A program made the position numbers and the translations under genes. A model generated the notes under the pieces. That model was not told where the DNA came from and did no database searches. It was given only the letters and a program-made list of their open reading frames with translations. Below are positions 36,041-47,497 of a stretch of 64,000 nt of DNA, in pieces. Position 1 is the stretch's first letter; each line of letters begins with the position of its first letter. Source of the stretch: Mytilus galloprovincialis (Eukaryota > Mollusca > Bivalvia > Mytilida > Mytilidae); assembly GCF_965363235.1 (NCBI RefSeq), contig NC_134844.1, positions 77,717,244-77,781,243 of the forward strand, in the 5' to 3' direction.

Positions 36041-37130
36041 ACATAGGTCACCAATGAGTTAAAAAAGATATTACAATTCTAATGCCAAAAAATGGCATTT
36101 TTGCACCAAAGGGAGATAATTTTGAGCTTTTTCAATGATATATATATATACATTTTAAAAGTCATCTTGGGCCAAAACGAATTGATTGTTTTGAATGCTT
36201 TGTGTACCATATGATAACATGGATAAAGTAACAACTAATAAAGTTATAAATAAAATGAGTTATGAAAAAAAAAATATTTTAAATATTTTTCTGAAATTTG
36301 TATACCCTAGAGCCTCCTTAAATGTCATTTGATCTCTATTGGAGAAAAGTCTCATTGGAAATCAGACTGCTAAGTGCTTCTTACTTTTATATCAACACAG
36401 CCATATTATACCTGTCCAATATCAGGAGCTTGTACATAGTTCAGTGGTTGAAGTTGGTTCATATCGGTCATTTTTGTTTTTCATAATTTTTTGTTTTTAT
36501 AAATTAGTCTGGTATATTTGAAGTTTGAATTGATGCTTTGTTTCAAATTTTGTCAGTGTTGTCTTTTATAGATTACTATCACATGTATAGGGTATGGGTT
36601 TTCTCATTACTTACAGGTCATCAATGGCCTCTAATAAGTAATTACAATGCTTACATCCACTAAATTGAATTCTGTTGGCTAGTTTTCTCATTCATCATAC
36701 ATTGTCATACCACATCTTATTTTAATAAATATTTGATCATTATGACCAAAACTTTTATAACAGTGGACATACCATTTAGGCTTTGTTGACCTCTGTAAAT
36801 CTATGTTTGTTGATAATTTCTTCTGTTTAAAGTTTCCCTTTATCTTTAATGTTCTTGCCCTACACATAAAAGGGTAAACATTATCATTTAATAAACTAAA
36901 AACAAAAATAACTACTTTTACATAATTAGTAGGCAACTGAAAATTTTGCCTCATTTGTATATACCGTACCATCAACTTGCTCATCATTCTTGCTGTTTAA
37001 TATTATCATTATTCTATGAAAATGAGGTCACAGTAAAATTAACCTTGGCAGACATACATCTTATTTTTATATGATACCTTGTAGTCATTCCGTACAACAA
37101 CAAGTAGACCTATGCTTATGCATGTTATAA
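36041..37130. other. Right arm body of copy 2, continued
   Basis: Inverse counterpart of 17066-18110, with the worn beta tail at about 36545-36725 ending catcttattttaataa. No gene. Confidence 0.55.
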
Positions 37131-37491
37131 TATCTGATAAAATGACAAAACCAAGAAAACTTATCATTAACCAAAGAACCATAAAATGCAGTCATGGTTA
37201 TATAAATCTGCCAGACAGACATGCACACCTTACAATTGTTATATATCCACCAAATTTAATCTACCTGTAACTTTAAACATATGATAAACTGACAAAACTA
37301 TGCAGTGTTTCATTGACCAATGAACCATGAAAATGAGGTCAAGGTCATATAAAATATGGCAGACAGACATGTGCATCTTACAATCATTCCATTCACTAAA
37401 TAAAGGGGCCTTATTACTTACAGTATCCGGAAAATAGACCAAACCACAAAAAATAAACATTTTCAAAGTTCCTTATACCCTGCCCAATTAA
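37131..37491 (+). repeat. Tandem repeat of about 150-bp period
   Basis: The words accatgaaaatgaggtcaag, cattgaccaatgaacc and cttacaatcattccattcac recur. Counterpart of 15164-15521. Confidence 0.6.
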
Positions 37492-38202
37492 GAGATAACT
37501 GTATTGTATTTGAAGCTTTGCGGACGTCCATCGGTAGTTTTACTGTCGCAAATTTAGTTTACCTGGCGACGCGTAGCGGAGACAGGTAAACGGGTATTTG
37601 CGACAGTAAAACTACAGAGTTCGCGAAATATTTTTAGCCATGGTGGTCCTTGAAGAAAATCTGCTGGTCCTCACTATTAATCTATTGAAAAATACTAAAA
37701 TTGTGTCAGTCCTATGCAAGATTTTGGAGGTGAAATCCTGAGGACTGACACTTTTCGCAAACTCTGAAACTACCGATGGACGTCCGCAAAGCTTCAAATA
37801 CAATACAGTTATCTCTATTCTAATGCAAAAAAAGTTTATAATTAAATTTTGATCATTATTTCAGTGTAAAATCTTCAATATAGAAATTTCCGCGAAAAGA
37901 AGTTATCTTCTTTGGTCCCTACACTAGGTGACGTCATAGGTATGCTTCCGTCGTGCAATGTGTCGTGCAAACATAAACACCAGGCGTTTTCGGGCTTCTG
38001 TGCCGCTTCAAAATGTAATAAAATTTGATAAAAAGAAGATTTTTATGTGCAACATGTGAGTATTTTGGCTAATTATTGTAGAAATTACATGTCAATACAT
38101 TCAGCAATTCAAAATGTCGGCTTCCTTAGTTACAGACAAGGAGATAGAGAATTTTACGCTTACTGTCATCCAATCAGAACCATTGATACAAAATAATTGC
38201 AT
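37492..38202. mobile_element. Nested foldback insertion specific to copy 2
   Basis: Copy 1 is continuous across this point (15163). The block has an outer inverted pair (agataactgtattgtatttg at 37494 with its inverse ending near 37815, and gacgtccatcggtag in both) and an inner one (tagttttactgtcgcaaat at 37540 with its inverse at 37592-37610, around cctggcgacgcgtagcgg). The right half is less AT-rich and contains a perfect TGACGTCA at 37929-37936. A frame starts at 38114 (MSASLVTDKEIENF) and runs into the alpha module, so only its first 35 or so codons are specific to this block. I do not recognise it. Confidence 0.55.
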
Positions 38203-38455
38203 TAGAATTTGTCATGGATGTGCCTGTTCCAAGTCAGGATCCTATAATTCAGTGATTGTCGTTTGTTTATGTTTAACATATCTGTTTTTCCATTTTTTGC
38301 ACATTAATTAGGTTGTCAGTTTTCTCGTTTGAATTGTCATTACTGGACCTTTTATAGCTGACTAGGCAGTATGGGTTTTGTTCATTGTTGAAGGCTGTAT
38401 GGTGACCTTGTGTTGTTAATTTCTGTTTCATTTGGTCCATTTTTTATATTGTCCA
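38203..38455 (+). repeat. Alpha plus beta tail module
   Basis: gtgcctgttccaagtcagga and attcagtgattgtcgtttg (alpha) are followed by gttttctcgtttgaattgtc and ttgttcattgttgaaggctg (beta). The same order ends the retroelement at 20415-20690, so this is a stranded tail of that family. Confidence 0.6.
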
Positions 38456-39060
38456 ATGTACATGATGTATTATGAAAATAAAGTAAGATGACATATGCAC
38501 CTAGTTGACCTTTTGCTAATTTGAAAATAAGACAGTAGAAAAACTGGCAAAAAAAAAAGTAACATTAAGCAATGAACCATAAAAATGAGGTCAAAATTGA
38601 ATAAAAGTAAAAACATGCCAGACTAACATGTACATCCCTAAAAATGTTCATACAACAAATATACTTGACATGTTGCATACAATATTAGAAAACCTGACCA
38701 AAACACAAAAAATTAACAATAACCACTGAACCATGAAAACAAGGTCCAGGTCAAATGAAACTTGCCAGTTGGACATGTATGCATACCTTACAATCATTCC
38801 ATACCATTATTAAAAGTAAATAAAGTAGACACATTGTTTATGGTATCTGAGATATGGTTGTGACCACAAAAGCTTAACTTGTTCACTGATCCTTGAAAAA
38901 AGGTCAAACCAAGTGAAAACTGTCTGGCAAACATGAAGACTTTGCAAGGTCTGACATATCAAATATAGTTATCCTTAAATTTTTTAGTATTCTTGATTTC
39001 TCTTATAATCCTATTACTCATAATAATCATAATAGAAATGAGGATTCTGAAAAACCTTAA
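38456..39060 (+). repeat. Diverged units of the 150-bp tandem repeat
   Basis: Three to four units marked by aaccatgaaaa-aggtc, gccagttggacatgtatgc and cttacaatcattccatacc lie at 38540-38990. Not seen at this position in copy 1. Confidence 0.5.
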
Positions 39061-39064
39061 CTTT

Positions 39065-39340
39065 TTTTCAATGTCAGTCCAAATTTCCCCGACCATCACC
39101 CCGCAGAGGCGGATTTAAGGGGGCCCAAGGGGCCCGGCCCCCCCCCTTTTTGGGAAAAAATTTGGTTGCTTATATAGGGAATCACTGAAGCGTGACTGGA
39201 GCGGGCCCCTCTTAGGTCAGTCAGTGGGCCCCCACTTATGAAAATTCCTGGATCCGCCACTGCCCCGGGTGGCTTCTATTATAACAAGACCTTCCTGTTA
39301 TTATATATAGTGTTGAATTGGTTATTAAAATTTCACGCAC
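39065..39340 (+). repeat. LINE/SINE 3' piece interrupted by a MITE
   Basis: cagtccaaatttccccgacc and, after the MITE, gggtggcttctattataac follow the uninterrupted copy at 23745-23800. The latter acts as an empty-site reference for the MITE. Confidence 0.65.
39104..39262 (+). mobile_element. GGCGGAT MITE with 5-bp target duplication
   Basis: It opens CAGAGGCGGATTTAAG and closes CTGGATCCGCCACTG. CCCCG lies on both sides (39099-39103 and 39263-39267). The related sequence at 23770 has the unoccupied site (tcatcccgagtgg). Confidence 0.85.
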
Positions 39341-39499
39341 AATCTTGGCTGATATGCATGAAACCATTATTTCATGAAACTGCATGAGAAAGACTAATCG
39401 CGTAATACCGAATATATATATTGTATCTTATGTCTCTGCCAGAACTAAAAAATAAACCACCTTAAGTCCACATAAGAGGGTATGGATGTGAATTAACAG

Positions 39500-39631
39500 C
39501 AGAGGCGGATTTAGGGGGGGAGGGGGCCCGGGCCCCCCTTTTTTTTGAAAAAATTGGTTGCTTATATAGGGAATCACTGAAGCGTGACTGAAGCGGGCCC
39601 CCACTAATGAAAATTTCTGGATCCACCACTG
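39500..39631 (+). mobile_element. GGCGGAT MITE with 5-bp target duplication, at the arm boundary
   Basis: It opens CAGAGGCGGATTTAGG and closes CTGGATCCACCACTG. AACAG lies on both sides (39495-39499 and 39632-39636). It sits where similarity between copies 1 and 2 ends (8396 in copy 1). Confidence 0.8.
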
Positions 39632-39636
39632 AACAG

Positions 39637-41564
39637 AATAGAGAATAACGGACAAAAAAAGCTTTAAGAGAATAATGGGGAAAAGTGTAAGTTATTAAAA
39701 ATATAGCTAAAAAAAAGAAGACAGAAAAAAAGACCCCCCCCCCCCCCGAGACGATCCTTACCCCTCAACTGTTATTTGACGCTGCCGAGTTAGTTTGAGA
39801 CAAAGACAGCCCGTAACCCTTTTGAATCAATTTGAGGATTACCCAAGGTTAATTTTACGGCAACTTATTTTATTTTGGGTTAAAGATAAACATAGTCATA
39901 ATTGACAAGTTTCCTTCCCCTGCATTCTCGATCGCACATGTAAATAGCACGTTGGTCTCAAATAAGACATTGATACATTACAACACTTGCCGTCAGTATA
40001 TGAAAATATTGATTAAGAAGGTATAGAAAAATAATGCACGCACACTATTATCCACCACAGGCCTAAATCGTTAGTCCACAAACAACGAGGGTGATAAAAC
40101 CTAGCACTTTGAACACAGACACCGGCATGTTGTGAATTTGAAAGCTTCCCAAATTAGTACTGTGACTATCCATTTCTACCCATAGAAAACTTTTGCCCTT
40201 CATTTATCAGATTTAAAAATGAAATATGTTGATATTAATGGTATATTAAAATTATTGGGGAATTCAAACCATTCCTATTGTAAGTGAAAAAAAACTAAAT
40301 TTATATCAGGGTGATTGAAATGAGGAAAAAAAGGGGGGGTGTCAGTTCAGGGCCCCCTTTTTGGAAAATATATACAAGCCCCTCTAAGGCAGTTGGTGGG
40401 CGTGGTCTTCAGTTGTATTATCTTAAAAGCTTTACACCTGTAATATTCTAAAGTGTAAATCAAGGGAAGTTAATGTAAATTATCTTTGCATTGGGGTCTA
40501 TTAAAGGGTATTTTTGGGGGAAGAAAGAAGGGAGGGTGAGTCCATGGAAGGTAATCCCAACCCCCTCAATTTAAGAATATGCTATTATCTTGTAAACGGT
40601 CCAGATCCCCACCCCTAAACCATATATATTCTTGAATGGGACGATAAAATAAATCAAATGAAATGAAATGAAAGGGAGGTCCCTTGGGGTTACCCCACCC
40701 TGTTCAATTTGAGAATGTGATATTATCTTGTAAACGATCCAGATCCCCACCCCTCAACCATATATATTCCTGTAGGGAACAATAAAATTAATGAAATGAA
40801 ATAAAAGGGAAGGTCCCTGGGGATCACCCCACCCCTATACCATATATTCTTATGTGGGACAATAAAACTAATCAAATGTAATTAAAGGGAAGTCCCTGGG
40901 GGTTACCCCACCCTGTTCAATTTGAGAATGTGCTATTATCTTGTGCTGGTGAATGATCCAGATCCCCATCCCTAAACCATATATATTCTTGTAGGGGACA
41001 ATAAAATAAATGAAATAAAATAAAAGGGAAGTCCCTAGGGGGTCACCCCACCCCCTCTAGTTTGAAAACTTGTAAACGGTCAAGATCCCCACCCCTAAAC
41101 GGTTCCATATATATATATTCTTGTATGGAACAAAATACATCAAATGAAATATAGGGAGAGTCCATGGGGGTCACCCCCACCCCCTATGTTTGAAAAACTT
41201 TTAAATGGTTGAGATCCCCAGTGGTTAGTTGAAAAAATTTCGGGATCCCTGATCTCCACCCTTAAACCGTATATATTCTTGTATGAGACAATAAAACAAA
41301 TCAAATGAATATGGGATCATCCCCTTTGTCTTGGGTTGGGAACCCCCCTTTTTATAATGGATGGATCCGCCCGGCATACCATCTAGCTAGTTATAAAGGC
41401 TTTATAAATATGAAATAAATCAAACAAGGAAATTAACAGTGCAGGCAACTGTTTTGAATTTTAAAAAAGCCTTTAATAACAATGTTAAATTTTTTGTGCA
41501 TTTATTTTTTGCTTATTTTCAATAATTGCATGATTGAAAATTGTATGATAAGAAAAATCTGCAT
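39637..41564. other. Left arm body of copy 2 with the expanded minisatellite
   Basis: Inverse counterpart of 6360-8395. From about 40330 to 41385 lies the MITE with internal minisatellite: about six units marked by gatccccacccctaaacc and tatatattcttg, against about four in copy 1. A C homopolymer stands at 39734-39748. No gene. Confidence 0.6.
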
Positions 41565-41710
41565 ACATGTTATAGAGACGAAACTGGGAATTTGACAAAG
41601 AGAAAACAACCCAACCAAAGAGCAGACAACGGCCAAAGGTCACCTATGGGTCTTCAATGCAATGAGAAAATCTCGGCACTGGTCTTCAGCTCATTAATAT
41701 ATGTATCCCA
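41565..41710 (-). repeat. SINE-like gamma tail
   Basis: Inverse counterpart of 6225-6360, with gggaatttgacaaagag and caatgcaatgagaaaatctc words. Confidence 0.6.
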
Positions 41711-42741
41711 AATGAGACTGAGATACAGCTCTCAGTTGCAGTAATAAAAACCTCACAATAAGTTCTGAATATCAGAATTAACAGTATTGCAAGATTCTCT
41801 CAAAATGTACACATAGAGCTGAGAAACTGTAAAACTAATCATGCTTATTTAACATTAAAGTCCTTGGAATCAATCTTAATATGCATACTCTTGTACAAAG
41901 GAATATAAGTATGCAAAAGACATATATGGTCTTCAAAAATAAGAGTATCAATGCTATTAATTTATGACAAGATCTTAATCAAGCAATAATTTCGGTTTGT
42001 TTAAATATTTCGGAGGTTATTATGACCTCCTTTTTTGTGATGATGTTTTTGTTTTTAAGTTGGGATAATTGTTTGTACCAACAAAAATAAAAACACAAAG
42101 TTAATCTAGAATTATGTTTTTATCATTTTTTTATGTTTAGGTTGTCAGCAAGATGAAAAGGACAAATATTACAGTTCAAAATTCAAAATGTGGATAAGCT
42201 GAGGTTCTTGAAAGGTCATACCTTTGCAGATTTTCATATTTTGCATGAATGAATTTAAAGTTTATATGATGGATGGCAGAGAAAGAAAAAAAAACTTTTC
42301 AATTATCCTGCTCCTGAAGGATAAATGTAAAACATCTTGTTTTCGGTAAGTTTTATGCTCCTGTTTATTAAATAGTGTTAGTGCATTCATCTGTCCAGTC
42401 TTTCCTCTAAATTGTATCCTCTTTAAGTTTTTGGTGAGTGTTCACGATGAATTTCAGTAAGTAACTTGTGGATTTACATGTTTATACTCAAAATTTAGTA
42501 CTAATATTAATGAGATTTTAGCATGACATCCTCGAAAATGCTTGTTAATCATGTTTATGTTCCAGAACATATGAGTATTTGGACTGTACGCATACAGTCT
42601 GCCCAATTTTAAGAAGTTGGTCAAGTTTATTAGAAACAAATGTACAGTACAGATCAACATAACTGAAATCTTTAATAGATTAATACAAAAAGTTTGCAGT
42701 TGAAATAAAAACACATGTTTGGTTGAGCTGGTACTAGACAC
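41711..42741. other. Left arm body of copy 2, non-coding
   Basis: Inverse counterpart of about 5200-6220. The minus-strand frame at 42454-42741 has a counterpart in copy 1 (5275-5481), but it is shorter there and has no motif I recognise, so I do not call a gene. Confidence 0.55.
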
Positions 42742-42946
42742 TTTTTTTTACATAAATAAGGCCTTTAGTTTTCTCGTTTGAATTTTTTTCCATTGTCTTA
42801 TCGGGGCCTATTATAGCTGACTATGCGGTATGGGCTTTGCTCATTGTTGAAGGCCGTACAGTGACCTATAGTTGTTAATGTCTATGTCATTTTGGTCTTT
42901 TGTGGATAGTTGTCTCATTGGCAATCATACCACATCTTCTTTTTTA
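42742..42946 (+). mobile_element. Solo beta-tail SINE, insertion specific to copy 2
   Basis: About 200 bases from tacataaataaggcctttag through gactatgcggtatgggcttt to accacatcttctttttt. Copy 1 has no such block at about 5185-5200 (gtactgtctggtacc region). This shows the beta tail moves on its own. The target duplication is not clear. Confidence 0.75.
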
Positions 42947-44264
42947 TACTACAAGTATACTCAAATGGTCTGACTGTATGCATATGGTGGGACTGTAAGT
43001 GTATACTTTTATGTTCTGGGCCATAAACGTATGGTCCAAAAACTGATATGATCTGGAACATTTATACATGTCTTAAAATTAATATCAAACACATTGGTTT
43101 TTTTTAACTTGATAATAAGTTATTCGATAGAACTATAATGTTTTGATATTATCAAAATAAAAAATATCCCATTTTTACATTTGATAAAAAAGAAGATTAT
43201 TAATGTATGTATAAATGTATATTAAAATGAGACGGCAAGCCAACAACACATAAAATAAGGATAAAACAATATAATTTTTTGTATCAATGTTATAATTTCC
43301 AATATATCCAAAGGTATTTTTTGATTGAAATAAAACACAAGTTGAAATCTGTCAGAACTTTAAAAGCGTAAAGAAATATTGTTTCTGTTGTCTGCATTTT
43401 GTATAATATATTACAAATTCTTGTGAATAATGGAATGTTATTATAGTTGACTAAAGTTTTAACATTGATCTTTATATATATATTATATATACAACTTGGG
43501 AAAATACCCAAATGTTATAAAGAAGAATAAATTAATTGATTGTTGTATAATATAAGAATAGGAAGATGTGGTATATTGCTAATTTGACAACTCTCCATCA
43601 GAAACCAAAGGATGTAGGAGGTTAGCAACTGATGACACTGGACAACCTTTAACATTCAGTTAAATCCATACCGCATAGCTATTTTTACTGAAAATCATAT
43701 TATTGCTACATGTATCCAAACAATTTTGTATAATACATAACTTCTCTTTTTCAGAAGGATTGAAATTCATCACCTAGAATAAATGGAGAAAACATAGATA
43801 CAAGACCAGAATAAATTCAAAGACAAAAGTTGGATCAGTTAGTATTTTCATCACTCAGTCAAGGATTTGAAGTCCTTTTAAATACCAAAAGATATTGAAA
43901 CCACAACAATGTCAAAGTTCTGTGCTGAATGACCAAAAAGTGGACTATATAGATACCATCAAACAATGCTGGATGATAAGAAACTATTAATGTTTTGTGT
44001 GGAGGGATATTGTGAAAAAAATAGACTTACTTAAATAGCTATTAGTATGTTAACCCTAAAAATAGAGCTTTTCATTGATTTCAAATGGTAAATAATTGTG
44101 TTTCAAGAAAGTATTCTATAATTCATGAATAAACATATATTGATACTTACATTATCTGCTTTGTTGTTTAAAAGTTTAGTTTTGAACAGTTATAGAGCAA
44201 TAAGTTGAATTAACATTTCCAAAGAAAAAAAGATATTCAATTAAAAAGATTCATCTTATAACAA
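42947..44264. other. Left arm body of copy 2, outer part
   Basis: Inverse counterpart of about 3663-5185, with the diverged beta tail at 43560-43690. No gene. Confidence 0.6.
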
Positions 44265-44723
44265 TTTACCACCAAATAGAATACATTGTAACATACACAT
44301 TACTGTATATTTATATCTATATATTTAAAACTTGAATCCCATAGGATTTTAATTTGTCCCATGGGATATTAAAAATCCCATGGGATAAATACAGTCCCAT
44401 GGGATTTTTTTTGTCCCATGGGACAACAAATATCCCATGGGACTACAATTATCCCATGGGACAAAAAAAAAATCCCATGGGAATCCCATGGGATAATGGT
44501 CAATCCCATGGGATTTTGCCCTGTCCCATGGGATATTGAAAATCCCATGTTTTTATAAATTAAATAGCAAAATAAATATAATAGTAACAGTAGAAAACCA
44601 ATGAAATTATTGAATCCCATGTAATTCCGCACAATTTGGTTATATTCATGACATTGTAGCTCTTGTTTGAGGCGGCGGCGGATTTGCAAATGAGTGTTTT
44701 GCAAATTTAAAGTGTCCAGTGTT
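44265..44723 (-). repeat. TIR of copy 2 (outer end), palindrome array
   Basis: CCCATGGG cores start at 44358, 44377, 44396, 44415, 44434, 44453, 44474, 44485, 44505 and 44525, with CCCATAGG at 44338. The pair 44474/44485 is only 11 bases apart, an extra site or a local slip; all other steps are 19-21. Confidence 0.85.
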
Positions 44724-45539
44724 GTAAACTTACTTTAACATACACTTTACCGTTTTTAAGCATTAAATATACACCCAAGGGCGTTAGTCCGATGATGAAT
44801 GTTCAACATGCATCATAATACTACGGTCACGCCAAAAAAAATCGATAAAGCTTTCAATAATCAATAGGTGAGGGGTCTTTGGTAGCACTCCACAGTTAGA
44901 AAATAAAATTAAAAATGAGCCACAAAATGTTTTATCATCTCCTATTCCTGGATTTCTAATACATTAACCTAACTGTCTGTGTTGTATATGTGCATATGGT
45001 ATGTAATCAGTATATTCCAAAGATTTGATTTTCAAAAGTTAAAAGAGTGAAAATTAATTCTTTTTATGTGTATCCATGGCAACATTCTGCATTTATTTAC
45101 CATAAAATATTGCAAAAAGGGGGGTGGACATGTCACATATCCCCCCAAAATTTGGATCAAACTTGAATTTCAATGCCTTTGAGTGATACCTTTTTAGAAA
45201 CTGTTTTCATAAATCTTCCTAATGATCAAATAAAAAATGAATGTCCTTTGCCTCATTTTTTCGTAAAATCCAATCACAAAGTTCGTGGATAAAAAGTTGT
45301 AAAAAAAACATTACAATAATTGCCGGACCAATGTATGGTAGGGACATGCAAATACGGACTGTCATACAGAAAACAGCCTATATTACATACATTACATAAT
45401 CTTGATGTTCATATAAACCCAATACAAAGGCTATTTTAATACTCAGCTATCCAAAAATGAATTTTATTGCACACTAGCTCTCATATTTGAAAAATCCACA
45501 GGGGCCAAAATGCGAAACTAAACACCTAACTGTGGAGTG
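44724..45539. other. Flank right of copy 2, nothing recognised
   Basis: AT-rich, starting with the right target duplication GTAA. No gene signal. Confidence 0.4.
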
Positions 45540-45720
45540 CTACCTTTAGTGTAGTGATACGAAGTAAGTACGGAACGGATGTGAGCTCTGCGCCGGAGAT
45601 TGGCCTACCTGATGCATTGCGTTTCTTTGTTAACATTGAACATGACGTCATAACTTAAATAACGTCACAAGTAAAATCCCTAACAACAGAACCAAAATCG
45701 GAAACTTTACGGTATTTCCG
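45540..45720. promoter_or_regulatory. CpG-richer patch with a perfect cAMP-response element word
   Basis: The patch contains gcgccggagattggcc, a perfect TGACGTCA at 45643-45650 and a half-site aacgtcac at 45661-45668. Such sites bind CREB/ATF factors in animals. No gene start is identified next to it, so a promoter role is inference. Confidence 0.3.
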
Positions 45721-45769
45721 TATCTTTTTTTTAACAAATATTTAAATACAACAAAAAATAATTTAAACA

Positions 45770-45830
45770 AACTTCGTCCCCATTCACAGGTAATGCCTGC
45801 CTCATATTATGGGGACGAAGTCCCCTATTA
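45770..45830. repeat. Short inverted repeat (acttcgtccccat)
   Basis: acttcgtccccat at about 45771 is repeated in inverse as atggggacgaagt at about 45809, with a 25-base loop (caggtaatgcctgcc). Likely a repeat end. Confidence 0.45.
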
Positions 45831-46389
45831 CAGTAGAAAATTCAATAAAAAAAAAAAAATCGGGAAAATTTCCCGAATTTTTCATTGTACTAATGAACTA
45901 AAAATCGTTCAATTTTTTTTTTTGTCTTATTCTTGTAAATTTAGATTTATTGAAACCTGCATGCATACAACAAAAGAACAAACAAATTAAAAAAAATCAA
46001 ACAGAAAGACTTGAAAGAAAATTAATACTTAAAACAGTATTGAGATTCTTCAGGAAGTTTATTTTATTATTACATTGTAAATGTACCTTTAAAAATACAA
46101 GCATTTGGAATAGACTTCTTGAGTACTGCAGAAAAAATGTCCAAGTTGTCTTTACTTTCAGGTATGGGCTGGTACTGTGACTTGGACTGGGAAACTAATT
46201 ATAAAAGGTCTTTTACTATCTGAAATAAAACCAAAACAATTAATTACTTATCTCCCTTTGATCAATAGACATGAATTAAGAATATTTTCAATCATATGCT
46301 GATGTTGTTTTCAATACTGAAATATGGATAAAAGAGTGTATACATGTATCAAAACACAAAGTAAAACACATGACATATATTGGCTAATA

Positions 46390-46505
46390 CATGTTGCAGT
46401 TATCAATTATGTGATTGACTTATTAATTTACATGTTAATGTTTGTGTCATTTGGTTTCTTGTTGAGTTGTCTGATTGCCAATCTTACCTTATCTTATTTT
46501 TATAA
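46390..46505 (+). repeat. Worn beta tail in the intron
   Basis: atgttaatgtttgtgtcat, ttgagttgtctgattgcc and accttatctta follow the beta tail's last 110 bases. It lies between exon 2 and the tentative exon 3. Confidence 0.5.
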
Positions 46506-46868
46506 TAAATCTCGTTACATGCCTTATTAGTTTGAAGATAGTTTCCATGGTAAAATCAATGACATAAGAAAAGGATTGGTATAGCAGTATGGAAATAAAA
46601 ACATAGTGTGGCTAATAAAATATTAAAAATTATAAATGATATTTAATGACTTTTTTATACTAAATTCTATTTAAAGTCATATAAAATGTACACAACCTTT
46701 AAAATACTTGATCAGATGTACATGTATAGTAGTTATTACAGAAACTGTAGCCAAATTATATAGCACTTTTCTCATGCTTGGTAATAAAAAAACATACCTG
46801 ATTGTCCATGTCTTGACTTGATAATTCTTAAGTCTTTAATTTTGGTTGGCTTCACTCCCTTTATTTCT

Positions 46869-47385
46869 ATGCCCCACCTACGATAGTAGAGCATTATGTT
46901 TTCTGGTCTGTGCGTCCGTTCGTCCGTCCGTCTGTTCGTTCGTCCGTCCGTTCGTTCGTCCGTCTGTCCCGCTTCAGGTTAAAGGTTTTGGTTAAGGTAG
47001 TTTTTGATGAAGTTGAAGTCCAATCAACTTGAAACTTAGTATACATGTTCCCTATGATATGATTTTTTTAATTTAAATGCCAAATTAGAGTTTTGACCCC
47101 AATTTTACTGTTCACTGAACCAGGGACGTATATTATATGTTAGTTATACGTCCTTGACTGAACATAGAAAATGATAGTGCAAATTTCAGGTTAAAGTTTT
47201 TGGTCAAGGTAGTTTTTGATAAAGTAGAAGTCCAATCAACTTGAAACTTAGTATACATGTTCCCTTTGATAAGATCATTCTAATTTTAATGCCAAATTAG
47301 AGAATTTATTCCAATTTCACGGTCCACTAAACATAGAAAATAATAGTGCGAGTGGGGCATCCGTGTACTGTGGACACATTCTTGT
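46869..47385 (+). mobile_element. R2 hairpin-ended repeat inside exon 2
   Basis: It opens atgccccacctacgatagta and closes gacacattcttgtt. An internal stretch (aagtttttggtcaaggtag to gaacatagaaaat) is present twice. A small hairpin (ggacgtatat, atacgtcc) is inserted near 47124-47153. The exon reading frame is continuous on both sides (KVPS, then IKGVKP), so the site gives a coding-frame record of where the repeat ends, with at most one or two bases of target duplication. Confidence 0.75.
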
Positions 47386-47497
47386 TGATGGTACTTTCCA
47401 TGTGCAGGGAAGGGAAGTACATGCAGATGCGCCTAGTTTGTTTGCAGCCTCAACTCGGAAAAGGAGTCCAGCCACATGATTACATGTTCCACCCAAA
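47386..47497 (-). CDS. Exon 2, SWIM half (right of the R2 insertion)
   Basis: It codes for GGTCNHVAGLLFRVEAA and CTSLPCTWKVPS in the phase set by exon 1 (last codon split after gg). The cysteine and histidine of the SWIM pattern (CNH) pair with CTC at the end of exon 1. SWIM domains bind DNA or proteins through zinc. The R2 repeat starts directly after the serine codon. Confidence 0.7.

Larger units (their letters stand above)
33286..44723 (-). mobile_element. Large TIR transposon, copy 2 (opposite orientation to copy 1)
   Basis: It has the same AACACTGGACAC ends and TIRs (33286-33732 and 44265-44723). GTAA flanks both ends (33282-33285 and 44724-44727). Read on the minus strand it follows copy 1: left arm 44723-39496, right arm 38320-33286. 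It is shorter than copy 1 (11.4 against 16.5 kb) since it lacks the 8.4-15.0 kb interior insertions, but it gained blocks at 34770-35508, 35581-36040, 37492-38202 and 42742-42946. No transposase frame is visible. Different target duplications show independent insertion. Confidence 0.85.

Noticed and set aside
42454-42741. A 95-codon frame shared in part by both transposon copies (5275-5481)
   Set aside because: The shared part is short and non-matching in length between the copies, with no motif; it follows from DNA similarity of the arms.
3195-44723. One giant 41-kb transposon or a single inverted segmental duplication
   Set aside because: The outer flanks do not match (TATG on the left, GTAA on the right), whereas 3195-19662 and 33286-44723 each have matching 4-bp flanks. 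Two separate insertions explain the data better.
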